From Asticcacaulis taihuensis (GTDB taxonomy: Bacteria; Pseudomonadota; Alphaproteobacteria; Caulobacterales; Caulobacteraceae): 64,000 bases of DNA. The notes beneath the pieces are model-generated. The model did no database searches. It saw only the letters and a program-made list of their open reading frames with translations, and was not told the origin of the DNA. Made by a program: the position numbers and the translations under genes. The stretch is from positions 1 to 64,000 of the forward strand of contig NZ_FMTS01000003.1 in NCBI RefSeq assembly GCF_900100255.1. The letters are read 5' to 3'. Shown here piece after piece: positions 19,404-27,819 of this stretch. How positions within the stretch are numbered: position 1 is the stretch's first letter; the number at the start of each line of letters is the position of its first letter.

Positions 19404-19787
19404 TCATAAAACGAGCCGGGCCCCTAGGTCAGGCCTGATAGAGGCTCTGATCACGGCCGGACACTCAGCCCGGCGATACTTGACGCACCACTCGCCACCA
19501 TGGGCTAGGCGCCCGTCGTGATTAAGGATCGAACTTCCTCCCTGGCTGATCACTTGGACAGGAAACCACTCCGGGTGACGCTTGCTCATAACTGCATTGC
19601 AGAGCGCGAGCGCCTCGCGGGCGCTGAGATCCAGACTTGGCAAAGAAATTTCACAAGCGGGCGGACAGATAATTCCTGATAGAGGGTCTTGGAGGGAGTA
19701 TGCCGATTTGCCGTGCCCCTCGCTCCTTACTATCCGGGTCATTTTGAGCGTAGTCCGGGGACAGCCAGCGATAAACTGGTAAGCCAA
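19404..19787 (-). CDS. Hypothetical frame, possibly the C-terminal part of a frameshifted gene
   Basis: 127 codons, not recognised. The second half (LDLSAREALALCNAVMSKRH, then HGGEWCVKYRR) reads like real protein, whereas the first 40 residues overlap another frame (19651-19887) that also looks protein-like. A frameshift around 19690-19720 would fuse the two. No domain is seen. Confidence 0.25.
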   Translation of the reverse strand: MAYQFIAGCPRTTLKMTRIVRSEGHGKSAYSLQDPLSGIICPPACEISLPSLDLSAREALALCNAVMSKRHPEWFPVQVISQGGSSILNHDGRLAHGGEWCVKYRRAECPAVIRASIRPDLGARLVL

Positions 19788-19887
19788 GTGCCTCGGCGCA
19801 GGCCGGCGCTATCTCGGCCCCAGGTGTAGCCGAGAGGAGGTTCCTGATAACCCGGGCCTGAGTCGCATCGATGGCCAGTTGGGTCAC
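19651..19887 (-). CDS. Hypothetical frame, possibly the middle part of a broken gene
   Basis: 78 codons from GTG 19887. Its first 60 residues look protein-like (TQLAIDATQARVIRNLLSA, ACAEALGLPVYRWLSPDYA). It is in the same frame as 19906-20223, with one TAG at 19906-19908 and six sense codons between them, so the two could be one gene broken by a nonsense change. Alternatively they are two short genes. Confidence 0.25.
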   Translation of the reverse strand: MTQLAIDATQARVIRNLLSATPGAEIAPACAEALGLPVYRWLSPDYAQNDPDSKERGARQIGILPPRPSIRNYLSARL

Positions 19888-19905
19888 GCATCTAGGTCGA
19901 GTTCT

Positions 19906-20223
19906 CTAGTGTCGGTTACGGGTTCCACCTTCCCAAGACTGTTGCAGTCTCGATGGCACTGCCTCGGGGCGATGTAAAGTGAATGACCAGCCATGATCCT
20001 CGGCAAATGTGTATTCAAGGACAGGCATTCCCGGAACAGCCATTAACGGCTCCCCGGCATGCATAGAGCGCCCAAGTGCTTCACAAATAGGAAAGGGCGC
20101 AAATGTGAGCCGTCCATTGGCCGGCGGAAAGGCCAACCCGGAAAAGCCGCCTCGGCGCAGGCGGCTCAAGGTCTCCTTCGAGTCGCCAGTGCGGTTATGA
20201 TAGCTCGTGCTAAATTCGCTCAC
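19906..20223 (-). CDS. Hypothetical protein, possibly the N-terminal part of a broken gene
   Basis: 105 residues from GTG 20223, with a purine-rich GGGGGCAGG just upstream. Not recognised. It contains MPVLEYTFAEDHGWSFTLHR, which reads like a folded beta-rich protein. The TAG stop at 19906 is followed in frame by further protein-like sequence. The left end of the insertion sequence begins 145 bases upstream. Confidence 0.35.
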   Translation of the reverse strand: MSEFSTSYHNRTGDSKETLSRLRRGGFSGLAFPPANGRLTFAPFPICEALGRSMHAGEPLMAVPGMPVLEYTFAEDHGWSFTLHRPEAVPSRLQQSWEGGTRNRH

Positions 20224-20367
20224 GGCCTGCCCCCTGATGTCATAAATTCAAAACTTACGCTAACTGCAAGACCCGGAAAAGCCGATTGGCCTTCATTCAG
20301 AATGGTAGGTGCGGTATCCAAATGTCCAATATTGGATTTTTACCGTTCAGGCTGAATGTCCGGTTTG

Positions 20368-20391
20368 GGCCGATGTTGATGAAAAAGTCGC
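20368..20391. repeat. Left terminal inverted repeat of the IS
   Basis: GGCCGATGTTGATG followed by AAAAAGTCGC; it pairs with 21903-21926 with three mismatches. Confidence 0.75.
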
Positions 20392-20448
20392 GGTTGCTAT
20401 CGACGTAAAGTCTTGATTCACTTCCTTGCACAGCAAGGAGAAGCCACA

Positions 20449-21847
20449 ATGATGGGCGAGCGGACGGTGATGCAGTCGGCAGTGTTTTATGAGTTTGGCC
20501 TTGAACGTCATGTGCCTGCCGGCCATCTTATTCGGTCAATAGACTGCTTCGTTGACCTCTCCCACATTCGTGAGCACCTTCGGCCTTTCTACAGCGAGAT
20601 GGGACGGCCCTCGATCGACCCGGAACTGATGATCCGTATGCTGCAGGTGGGTTACTGCTTTGGCATCCGGTCGGAGCGCCGGCTTTGCGAAGAGGTGCAT
20701 CTCAATCTGGCTTATCGCTGGATTTGCCGCCTGGGCCTGGACGGTAACATTCCCGATCACTCCACTTTTTACAAGAAACGCCATGGGCGTTTCCGCGATA
20801 GCGATTTGTTGCGCGAACTGTTCGAGCTAACGGTTCGCCGGTGTATCGAGGAAGGCCTGGTTATTGGTGAAGGCTTTGCGGCCGACGCCAGCCTGATCAA
20901 AGCTGACTGCAATAAACAGCGCTCCATCGCGGCTGTCGAGGAGGTCGACGGGGAGGCGCTGGCACCCACGCGCCGTTCGGTTCAGGAATATCTTGCTGTA
21001 TTGGATGACGCTGCTTGGGGCGGTGCCAGTGAAACCACGCAAAGTTCGTGTCCAAGGCTGGTCCTGCGGCGCAATGGACCGGCGCCATGAAGGGGCAAGC
21101 GTTCTTTGCATATGCTACCAATTGCCTGATCGACCTGAAGTATGCCGTTATCGTCGATGTCGAGGCATCGCGCGCCATCCGTCAGGCTGAGGTTGGCACC
21201 GTACGCAACATGATCGAACGGGTCGATGAGCACTTTGGTCTCTATCCAGAGAGGTTGGCAGCCGACACCGCTGACGGATCAGCCGAGATGCTGGGCTGGC
21301 TTGTCTATGAGAAAGGCATCGAACCGCATATTCCCGTCTTCGACAATCTCAGCGTATCGATGGCACCTTCAGTCGGGTCGACTTCGTTTACGACCACCAA
21401 AATGATCTTTACCGATGCCCCGGCGGCAAGGCGCTGAGACCGAGCCAAAGGCATAACGGACCGGTCGTCGATGAAGACGGCACAATACGTTATCGCGCCA
21501 GCAAGCTCGCCTGCGAACTGAAACCGAAATGCTGTCCTTCTATGCCAGCGCGCAAGGTGCCCCGGTCAACTTACGAAGGGGCCCGTGACATGGCCAGGGA
21601 TATTGCTGAAACAGACGCGTATGTGACGTCTAGGCGCGAACGAAAGAAGGTCGAAATGCTGTTTGCCCATCTCAAGCGCATGCTCAAACTCGACCGACTG
21701 CGACTGCGACTGCGACTGCGACTGCGACTGCGACTGCGACTGCGCGGTCCGAATAGCGCCCGAGACGAGTTCCTATTGGCCGCAGCGGCCCAAAATCTTC
21801 GGAAATCGGCAAAGGTTCTGCCAATCCAAAATCTACAGCCCGCTTGA
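20449..21847 (+). pseudogene. IS1182-family transposase, frameshifted
   Basis: The remains of a transposase of roughly 460 residues. Part 1 (20449-about 21045) gives MMGERTVMQSAVFYEFGLER, SERRLCEEVHLNLAYRWICR and DHSTFYKKRHGRFRDSDLLR. Part 2 (about 21048-21350, different frame) gives AMKGQAFFAYATNCLIDLKY and PERLAADTADGSAEM. Part 3 (from about 21353, third frame) gives DGTFSRVDFVYDHQNDLY and then RRERKKVEMLFAHLKRML. Two frameshifts, near 21035-21050 and 21345-21353, break it. Near the C-terminus an LR dipeptide repeat is expanded by the DNA repeat at 21695. The product was a DDE-type transposase; as it stands it cannot be made full length. Confidence 0.88.
21695..21742 (+). repeat. (CGACTG)8 hexanucleotide repeat within the transposase
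   Basis: Eight perfect tandem copies of CGACTG (48 bp), encoding alternating Leu-Arg in the transposase frame. Typical family members, as remembered, have only about two LR pairs before RGPN at this place, so this is an in-frame expansion. Confidence 0.95.
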
Positions 21848-21902
21848 GGGCAGTTTGAGGTTATCAGACGGTCAGCGAGGCGACGGTCATGGCTAAGGCA
21901 AA

Positions 21903-21926
21903 GCGACTTTTTCAACAATATCGGGC
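21903..21926. repeat. Right terminal inverted repeat of the IS
   Basis: GCGACTTTTTCAACAATATC followed by GGGC; it is the inverted partner of 20368-20391. Confidence 0.75.
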
Positions 21927-22170
21927 TATAAGCTGCCGACAGTTTCGAGGGATTGGGGCGCGAAGCGGAGATTGTTTCGAGAAAGGGCTTGGTTCTGAGT
22001 GTTGCCAACGCCTGCGAGACACTCCGAAGTACTGGGAGAGCCTGCAGTGCAGTCTGGAAGCTCTGGCGTCGTCTCCTTAGCGCAGGCAATATTTCTGTGA
22101 AGGTGATCGGAGTGCGACACATTTGGCGGGCCCCTGCAACCAAAGTTTACCTAAAATTAAACATTTAGGT

Positions 22171-22190
22171 CGCCCTCCAGGGCGGCTTTT
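22171..22190 (+). terminator. Possible intrinsic terminator
   Basis: CGCCCT-CC-AGGGCG hairpin followed by GCTTTT. No intact gene ends just upstream, so it may belong to a lost gene. Confidence 0.45.
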
Positions 22191-22214
22191 GTCTGGTTGG
22201 GCGGTAATATAGTC

Positions 22215-22230
22215 TGGCACAAGCCTAGCA
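22215..22230 (+). promoter_or_regulatory. Possible sigma-54 (-24/-12) promoter for the KdpD-like pair
   Basis: TGGCACAAGCCTAGCA: GG and GC are separated by exactly ten bases, and TGGCAC matches the -24 consensus. It lies about 150 bases before the kinase start. The -12 element is imperfect (TAGCA instead of TTGCA). Confidence 0.3.
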
Positions 22231-22381
22231 CAAAAATTGCTATATTGCCGCATAAGCAACCTAAGGTCCGACCTTGGCGTGATATTTGCATAATGGTGCT
22301 CTAATCATCGGCTGAATCGTAGATTGCAGATCCACTTGACCAGACAAAAGCATTCTCGGATTACGACATAGGAACGCCTCG

Positions 22382-24184
22382 TTGATCCGTGACAGCGCCC
22401 TCTATTTTGTGAGCATCTTGTTTGTCACCCTGCTGGCGCTGGGCGTCAGTATGCAGATGGGGCATGGGATGCTAATTGGCGGCTCTGAAATCGCCCTGAT
22501 GGCGGGGGTCGTATGCGTGTCGGCGCTCTTTGGATTTACAGCCGGTATGCTCATCCTTATCGTGCTCTATCTTGCCTGGCATGGCGTCTTCGGAATGCCA
22601 CTTCTTTCCCCGACCTCCCAAACGCCGGAATTGCTTTTGCATGTGCTGTTCGGTTGCGCCGTCGCCGCGACCGGACTCTTTTCAGATGCCGTTCGCCGGC
22701 GTTACCGCTTCGATAGGGGATCCCTTCCGGCCGTCGGCCGCACGATGCCAAAGCGAGGTCCGGGAGTAAATATCGAGGACCACCTCAATATATGGCATCG
22801 CTTGGTCGCGCTGTGGCGCGTGCATCAAGGCCCTGTGCGCCTCATTGCAGGCGTTGGCTGTACAGTTATATGCTTTGGCGTGACCTGGTCGTTGCAAGAT
22901 ATGCTTGGCGCCGTCACCTGTGTGCTGATAATTCTTGTGGGCACCGCGGGTGCGGCATGGCTTACCGGTCATCGCGTGGGCGCTTTACTGGCAACCGTGT
23001 CCGCTCTGTCGCTGACGGTTCTGCCTGGCGCGCTGGGACATGAAGCCTGGCTGACGCCGGTAAATGGGCTTTTCTCGGTCTTGGTTTTTAGTGGGACCGG
23101 ATGGGCGATCGGCAGCGTGTCGGATGGCCGCCGCCATGAACGTATGGCTCTGCGCACGCTGATCCGGTCGGGACGTGCTATGGCTATCAGCAATGAGGAG
23201 GTGGTGATACGCTGCCAGCTTTTTGATGGCCTGACCGCGCTGGCTTTCGGTGGATTGATCGAGCTTATTCGAGAGGGGGTCGATGCGGCCGCCTTACCAG
23301 ATGCAGCTAACTGGAAATCCAGCCGTTTGTTGGCGCAGGGGCGTGAGGTCGGTACGGCGCGCTGGCGTTTTTACGGGTCTGACAAACAGCAAATCCGGAT
23401 GGATGCGGCTATCGCGTTGTGCGACCTGGCCGCGGCCAATATTGTGCGCGTGCGGCTGGAGCAGGAAAAAAGCGGCATGGCATTCGAAGCGCGCACCGAA
23501 CACCTGCGCACCATCCTGCTGGACGCTGTGTCGCACCATTTTCGCTCGCCGCTGGCCGGGATACTGGGCTCCGTCACCAGCATCCTGACCCTGCCTGATC
23601 CGCCTGACCTCCGCGCCCAGCGCGAATTGCTGCTGATCATCAAGGAGCAGGCGAACCGCCTGAGCCGCTATGTCGATAATTTCCTCAGTGTGGCCCGGCT
23701 TGAATCCGGGGCGATCGAGGTGCGGCCGGCTGAGGTCGATCTCGAAGCCCTCATCTACGATGTCTGGGAAAGTTTCGGCGAGGCCGGTGGGGCGCGGCGC
23801 TTCTTCAAGGTCACGGGCGTGGCGGGTGGATTGCGCACCGATCCGGCGCTTCTGGGGCAGGTTCTGGGCAATATCCTGGAAAACGCCATCAAGTACAGCG
23901 AGGAAGAATCCGTGGTAGAGGTCCATATCTGGCGCGCAGAGGGCCGGGTAATGATCCAGGTGACCGACCAGGGACCGGGCATACCGCCAGCCAGCCAGAA
24001 ACGCATGTTCGAGCGCTTTTTCCGCAGCCCCGGCGCACGGGTGCCGGGACTTGGCCTCGGGCTCTATATTACACGAAGTCTTGTCGAAATACTGGGCGGT
24101 GATGTACAAGCAAGTAACAGGGCGCATGGCGGGCCGGGACTGGCCGTCACCATAGCGCTTCCGGGAGAGGGTGGGGTCGTATGA
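22382..24184 (+). CDS. KdpD-like membrane sensor histidine kinase without the KdpD N-terminal domain
   Basis: 600 residues with a TTG start preceded by AGGAA. Residues 1-95 hold about three membrane helices, and a second hydrophobic block lies at about 155-245, resembling duplicated DUF4118-type sensor membrane domains. The kinase core has the phospho-acceptor His in DAVSHHFRSPLAGILGS (about residue 388), the N box LENAIKYSEE, G1 VTDQGPGIPP and G2 GLGLGLYITRS. The cytoplasmic KdpD and universal-stress domains of true KdpD are missing, and no kdpFABC is present. The stop overlaps the response regulator start as ATGA. The signal is unknown; potassium or osmotic sensing is only a guess. Confidence 0.85.
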   Translation: MIRDSALYFVSILFVTLLALGVSMQMGHGMLIGGSEIALMAGVVCVSALFGFTAGMLILIVLYLAWHGVFGMPLLSPTSQTPELLLHVLFGCAVAATGLFSDAVRRRYRFDRGSLPAVGRTMPKRGPGVNIEDHLNIWHRLVALWRVHQGPVRLIAGVGCTVICFGVTWSLQDMLGAVTCVLIILVGTAGAAWLTGHRVGALLATVSALSLTVLPGALGHEAWLTPVNGLFSVLVFSGTGWAIGSVSDGRRHERMALRTLIRSGRAMAISNEEVVIRCQLFDGLTALAFGGLIELIREGVDAAALPDAANWKSSRLLAQGREVGTARWRFYGSDKQQIRMDAAIALCDLAAANIVRVRLEQEKSGMAFEARTEHLRTILLDAVSHHFRSPLAGILGSVTSILTLPDPPDLRAQRELLLIIKEQANRLSRYVDNFLSVARLESGAIEVRPAEVDLEALIYDVWESFGEAGGARRFFKVTGVAGGLRTDPALLGQVLGNILENAIKYSEEESVVEVHIWRAEGRVMIQVTDQGPGIPPASQKRMFERFFRSPGARVPGLGLGLYITRSLVEILGGDVQASNRAHGGPGLAVTIALPGEGGVV

Positions 24185-24864
24185 GTGCCGCTGCGAAAAT
24201 CCTAATTGTCGAGGACGAGGAATCCCTGTCGCATATGCTGAATTGCACTCTGGTCCAGGCGGGTTATGACGTGACCAGTGCCCGCACCGGCATAGACGCC
24301 ATGCAGCACATGATCCGCGAGGAGTTCTCGGTCGTGCTGCTCGATCTCGGCCTGCCGGACATGGACGGCAAGGATGTGATCACCGAGGCGCGGGCTATTT
24401 CGCGTGCGCCGTTCCTGGTCATTTCGGCGCGCGGTTCGGAAACGGAAAAGATCGCCGCTCTGGACATGGGCGCCAATGACTATGTGGCCAAGCCGTTCGA
24501 CATGGGCGAACTGCTGGCGCGCATCCGCGTGGCCCTGCGTCCGGCCTGTCCGCGCCCGCAGGAGGCGGCGGGAGCGGCCGGGCTGGTGATCGATTTCGCC
24601 ACACGCCGCGCCATTATCGGCAATGAATCGGTGAGCCTGTCCAAGAAAGAAATTCAGTTGCTGCAAATGCTGGCCGATGCAAAGGGCGGGATTGTTTCCC
24701 ATGACCAGATCATCGCGGAAATCTGGGGCCGGGGCACCGAAGCGGACTACATGAACGTGCGGGTCCTGGCCTGGCAGGTGCGCCGCAAGATCGAGCCGGA
24801 TGCCTCGGCGCCGCGTTTCCTGATCGCCGAGGCCCGCGAAGGCTATCGTTTGAAACTGGATTAA
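24181..24864 (+). CDS. KdpE-like OmpR-family response regulator
   Basis: 227 residues. The receiver domain has the acidic pair EDEE (11-14), the phospho-acceptor Asp 55 in VVLLDLGLPDMDG, Thr/Ser in LVISARG and Lys in YVAKPFDMGELLAR. A winged-helix domain follows (about 130-227: LSKKEIQLLQML, MNVRVLAWQVRRKI, EAREGYRLKL). It is translationally coupled to the preceding kinase. Its targets are unknown and may be the accessory interval or distant genes. Confidence 0.88.
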   Translation: MSAAAKILIVEDEESLSHMLNCTLVQAGYDVTSARTGIDAMQHMIREEFSVVLLDLGLPDMDGKDVITEARAISRAPFLVISARGSETEKIAALDMGANDYVAKPFDMGELLARIRVALRPACPRPQEAAGAAGLVIDFATRRAIIGNESVSLSKKEIQLLQMLADAKGGIVSHDQIIAEIWGRGTEADYMNVRVLAWQVRRKIEPDASAPRFLIAEAREGYRLKLD

Positions 24865-24886
24865 CGGTGTCCTGAATTGGGACGGT

Positions 24887-25070
24887 TTTACCCCTCCGTC
24901 GCGGACAAGCCGCGCCACCATGGCCGGCGAACGACATGCGTTCGCTACGGCCAAACCTCCAAGAGGGGAGGATTTGTTTTCTTGATCCTCCCCTTTTCAA
25001 GGGGAGGTGTCAGCGCCCAGTACGCGGGCAAAGCCCGCAGGACTGGTGTCGCTGACGGAGGGGTAACAAC
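24887..25070. repeat. Dispersed palindromic intergenic repeat, copy 1
   Basis: An inverted pair of the family unit: it starts TTTACCCCTCCGTC, has a central hairpin made from opposed GGGGAGGAT/ATCCTCCCC arms, and ends CTGACGGAGGGGTAA. It lies after the response regulator and before tadG and may serve as a transcription end for the first. Confidence 0.85.
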
Positions 25071-25178
25071 CGGCTGCATCCCTTTTTACAGTTGTTATGA
25101 AGTATTAAGGTTTCATCGCCCGAATTGTGTAAATTCTTTTATTCCAGTGCCATGCAGATTATTGCTGTTGGGTTGTTT

Positions 25179-25193
25179 TTAACTTAATATTAA
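25179..25193. promoter_or_regulatory. CtrA box upstream of tadG
   Basis: TTAACTTAATATTAA is a perfect TTAA-N7-TTAA site for the cell-cycle regulator CtrA, 43 bases before the first possible start of the TadG-like gene. The rest of the 24865-25235 gap is the repeat copy plus AT-rich promoter sequence. Confidence 0.65.
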
Positions 25194-25235
25194 TCGTCAG
25201 CATAAGGTTGGCGCGCTTCTTGCTTCCTTTAGGTT

Positions 25236-26630
25236 ATGGATAAAGAGCGCGACGCAGGGATGAAAGGCGCGAAACGCATGTTTAGTCGCTTGCTTCGTCA
25301 ATTGATCAGGGTGGCCGCCGATCGTCGCGGCGGTGTCAGTGTTATGCTAGCCCTGATGCTGGTGCCGCTGGTGGCCGTAATGGGATTGGCGACCGAAACC
25401 GCCAGTTGGTATTTCTTCCAGCGCGCCGCCCAAAACGCGGCCGACGCGGCGGCTCTGGCAGCGGCAGCGAATAACTGCGCCACGGCCTCGGTCTGCGGCA
25501 CCGCCACCTATGCCGACGAAGCCAGGGCCGTCAGCAAGCGCTACAATTTCACCCACGGCGCGGATAATACGACGGTTGTGGCGCTCAATAACCAGGCCTG
25601 TCCTTCGCCTTCCACGGAAACAAACTGCTACAAGGTGACGGTCACGCGCGACCTGCCAATTTACCTGACACGCGTCGTTGGCTTCGGCGGCACCTCAGGT
25701 GTGACGGTCAATGGCGGGCCGGCCCAGCGTATTGTCGCCGTGGCCATGGCCAAGCCCAGGGCGTCGGGTGAGGGCTACTGCATGATGACGCTGAACCACG
25801 GTAACGTCACCACATCCTTTACCAGCAATGGCGCGCCGAATGCGGACATGGGCCTGTGCGATTCCTTCGTCACCGGGAATGCCAATTGCAACGGCCACGA
25901 CCTGAATATCGGTGTGTCGACCACCACGGGCACGAATGATACCTGTGGTAAGTCGGAAGTTGAGCACGCGGCTGCAATTTCCGACCCTTACGCTTACCTG
26001 GGCACCAATGCCAATATTCCGCCTCATACCTGCGCTAATTACAATGGCGAAACATGGAACTCGGCGCCCAACCTGACAACCTATACGGCCGCCAATCCGC
26101 GCTATGTCTGCGGCAACCTGACCATCGGCAGCAATCTTTCCCTGTCGAGCGTGGCTTCGCCGGGCTCGGTTATCATTATCGAAAAGGGCGGCCTGGTGCT
26201 CAGCAAGAACCTCACGGTTCCGGTCGGTTCCGGGCTGACCATTGTCTTTTCGGGCGCTAGCGGCACCGCTCCGGGTTTTGTAACTGGCAATGGCATTCTG
26301 GATTATGCCGGACCAACGTCCGGCACATGGTCGGGGGTTGCCATGTATCAGGATCCGCGCCTGACAACGGCGACCAGCGCGACCTACACCGGCAACAAAC
26401 CTACCTTCAACATCACCGGCCTGATGTATCTGCCCTACATGAACCTGACCATCAAGGGCGCGATCAATCACCAGACGAACGGCAATCAGTGCATATCCAT
26501 CATCACCGACCAGATGCAGATCAGCGGCACCGGGTCCTTCTTCGCCAATACCACCAGCCAGTGCGCGCAGTCGGGCCTGACCCTGCCGGCGGCGGCCAAT
26601 TCGGGCGCGAGGCAGGCGCTGGTTCAATGA
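25236..26630 (+). CDS. TadG-like pilus-assembly protein
   Basis: 464 residues from ATG 25236; starts at 25260 or 25278 are also possible, and none has a strong ribosome site. The N-terminus is a Tad domain: a basic stretch, then GGVSVMLALMLVPLVAVMG (membrane helix about 35-55), then a pseudopilin-like segment rich in Ala (AAQNAADAAALAAAA). The long remainder is Thr/Asn/Gly/Ser-rich and beta-like, with cysteines, and presumably lies outside the inner membrane. No von Willebrand MIDAS motif is seen. It overlaps the next gene as ATGA. It likely helps assembly or surface adhesion of the Flp pilus. Confidence 0.8.
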   Translation: MDKERDAGMKGAKRMFSRLLRQLIRVAADRRGGVSVMLALMLVPLVAVMGLATETASWYFFQRAAQNAADAAALAAAANNCATASVCGTATYADEARAVSKRYNFTHGADNTTVVALNNQACPSPSTETNCYKVTVTRDLPIYLTRVVGFGGTSGVTVNGGPAQRIVAVAMAKPRASGEGYCMMTLNHGNVTTSFTSNGAPNADMGLCDSFVTGNANCNGHDLNIGVSTTTGTNDTCGKSEVEHAAAISDPYAYLGTNANIPPHTCANYNGETWNSAPNLTTYTAANPRYVCGNLTIGSNLSLSSVASPGSVIIIEKGGLVLSKNLTVPVGSGLTIVFSGASGTAPGFVTGNGILDYAGPTSGTWSGVAMYQDPRLTTATSATYTGNKPTFNITGLMYLPYMNLTIKGAINHQTNGNQCISIITDQMQISGTGSFFANTTSQCAQSGLTLPAAANSGARQALVQ

Positions 26631-27178
26631 TCCGTTTGCTTGCCAGATTTAGCCGGAATACCCGTGGTGTAGCGGCGACGGAGTTCGTGCTGTGGCTGAC
26701 GGTGCTGGTCTTGCCGTTGCTGAACGTGGTCGATCTCAGCATGTATATGTACCAACGGATGCAGGTGGAAGCCGCCGCGCAGGCCGCCGTTCAGGCCGCG
26801 TGGAATGCCTGCAATACTTCCACCCTTTTGCCGACCAAGAATTGCACGGGTGTCCTGACCACCATGCAGACGGCCGCGCAAGGCACCTCGCTTGGCGCCA
26901 ATATTGCCTTGACCGCCGCTAATGTGACGGAGGGCTATTATTGTTCAAACGGTTCGGGCGCGCTGGTTCTGGTGGGTACGGCCGGTTCGACCACCACCTT
27001 GCCGACCAAACCCAACCCGTTCACGTGCGCGACGTCCGGAGGTGGGAGCAGCAAAGCGCCGGGCGACTATCTGCAGGCGACCACGAGCTATACCTATTCA
27101 CCGCTCTTCCCTTACGCCTCGATCGTTTCACTGCTGAATACGACAGTGACCAAGACGGCGTGGATGAGGCTAGACTGA
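26627..27178 (+). CDS. TadE-like minor pilin
   Basis: 183 residues from ATG 26627-26629, which overlaps the TadG stop. Basic N-terminus, then RNTRGVAATEFVLWLTVLVL: the Glu in ATEF followed by a hydrophobic helix is the TadE/pseudopilin signature. The soluble part is Thr/Ala/Asn-rich with four cysteines. It probably needs processing by the Tad prepilin peptidase, which is not in this window. Two TadE-like genes follow TadG here, as in other Tad clusters. Confidence 0.82.
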   Translation: MIRLLARFSRNTRGVAATEFVLWLTVLVLPLLNVVDLSMYMYQRMQVEAAAQAAVQAAWNACNTSTLLPTKNCTGVLTTMQTAAQGTSLGANIALTAANVTEGYYCSNGSGALVLVGTAGSTTTLPTKPNPFTCATSGGGSSKAPGDYLQATTSYTYSPLFPYASIVSLLNTTVTKTAWMRLD

Positions 27179-27179
27179 C

Positions 27180-27566
27180 ATGCGTTTTTTTCATCGTCTT
27201 TTCAGCAATCGGCATGGCCAGACGGCGGCGGAGTTCGCGCTGATCCTGCCGTGCCTGGTTATGCTAACCATCGGCACGATTAATCTCTGTGCCATGCTCT
27301 ACACCTATACCAGCCTGCATTATGCGGTGGAGGACAGCGCCCGTTGCGCATCGGTGCGGCCCGGCACCTGCTCCAACAGTACGACCGTCAACACCTATGC
27401 ATTGACGCGTTATAGCGGTGTGACCACTGATCAGAATTTTGTCGTTTCTCTCAAGCCCTGCGGCTATGAGGTCATCGGCACCGCGACCTATGCCTTTTCC
27501 ACGGGACTGGTCAATCTGCCGGTTTCGATGACGGCCAAAGCCTGCCGCGCGCAGGCCGTGAACTAG
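27180..27566 (+). CDS. TadE-like minor pilin
   Basis: 128 residues, starting two bases after the preceding stop. The N-terminus RHGQTAAEFALILPCLVML has the pseudopilin processing context (AAEF with Glu) followed by a membrane helix to about residue 40. The soluble domain has cysteines (DSARCASVRPGTC, LKPCGYEV) that could form a disulfide in the periplasm. It is the last gene of the CtrA-box-preceded tadG-tadE-tadE unit, with a repeat copy directly after it. Confidence 0.82.
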   Translation: MRFFHRLFSNRHGQTAAEFALILPCLVMLTIGTINLCAMLYTYTSLHYAVEDSARCASVRPGTCSNSTTVNTYALTRYSGVTTDQNFVVSLKPCGYEVIGTATYAFSTGLVNLPVSMTAKACRAQAVN

Positions 27567-27569
27567 CGT

Positions 27570-27759
27570 TTTTACCCTTCCGTCAGCGACACCGGCTCTG
27601 CGAGCCTCGCGCTGCCACCTCCCCTTAAAAGGGGAGGATTTTAATTTCTGATCCTCCCCTCTTGGAGGAGTTTGGGGCTAGCGAAAGTACAGCTTTCCCA
27701 AGCCATGGGCGAGCAAGCGAAGCCGCCAGGCGCAGCGCGTCGAGACGGAGTGGTAAAAA
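27570..27759. repeat. Dispersed palindromic intergenic repeat, copy 2
   Basis: Begins TTTACCCTTCCGTCAGCGAC, has a CCTCCCC/GGGGAGG hairpin centre, and ends in the second subtype arm (AGCGAAAGTACAGCTTTC, then GAGACGGAGTGGTAA). It fills the gap after the TadE genes. Confidence 0.85.
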
Positions 27760-27819
27760 GCCCACGCCCCAAAAATCACGATTAACACCGGGTAAACCTA
27801 TCGCGGGCATCATGCCCCC

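Larger units (their letters stand above)
18771..20367. other. Accessory interval with small unrecognised frames
   Basis: About 1.6 kb between the pectin locus and an insertion sequence. It has no recognisable conserved gene. Four or five short frames lie on the minus strand, two of them in the same frame and separated by a single TAG. The reading frames are short and broken compared with the dense coding on either side. It could be remnants of a longer gene or of a small toxin/immunity-type cluster; no function can be assigned. Confidence 0.5.
20368..21926 (+). mobile_element. Degenerate IS1182-family insertion sequence
   Basis: About 1559 bp, bounded by 24-bp inverted ends that match at 21 of 24 positions and share TGAAAAAGTCGC at the inner side. 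It contains one transposase broken into three frames. No obvious target duplication could be confirmed by eye. It is inactive as a self-mobile element because the transposase is frameshifted, though the ends may still be usable in trans. Confidence 0.8.
21927..22381. other. Non-coding interval between the IS and the histidine kinase
   Basis: 455 bases with no convincing gene. It contains a short GC-rich hairpin with a T-run (22171-22190) and a -24/-12-like element (22215-22230), both listed separately. The rest shows nothing recognisable. Confidence 0.5.

Noticed and set aside
21695-21742. Short tandem repeats as a CRISPR array
   Set aside because: The units are 6 bp, perfect and without spacers; they are a microsatellite in a transposase.
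24887-25070. Repeat copies as small protein genes
   Set aside because: Several short open frames run through the copies, but they arise from the repeat sequence itself in all frames and have no ribosome sites.
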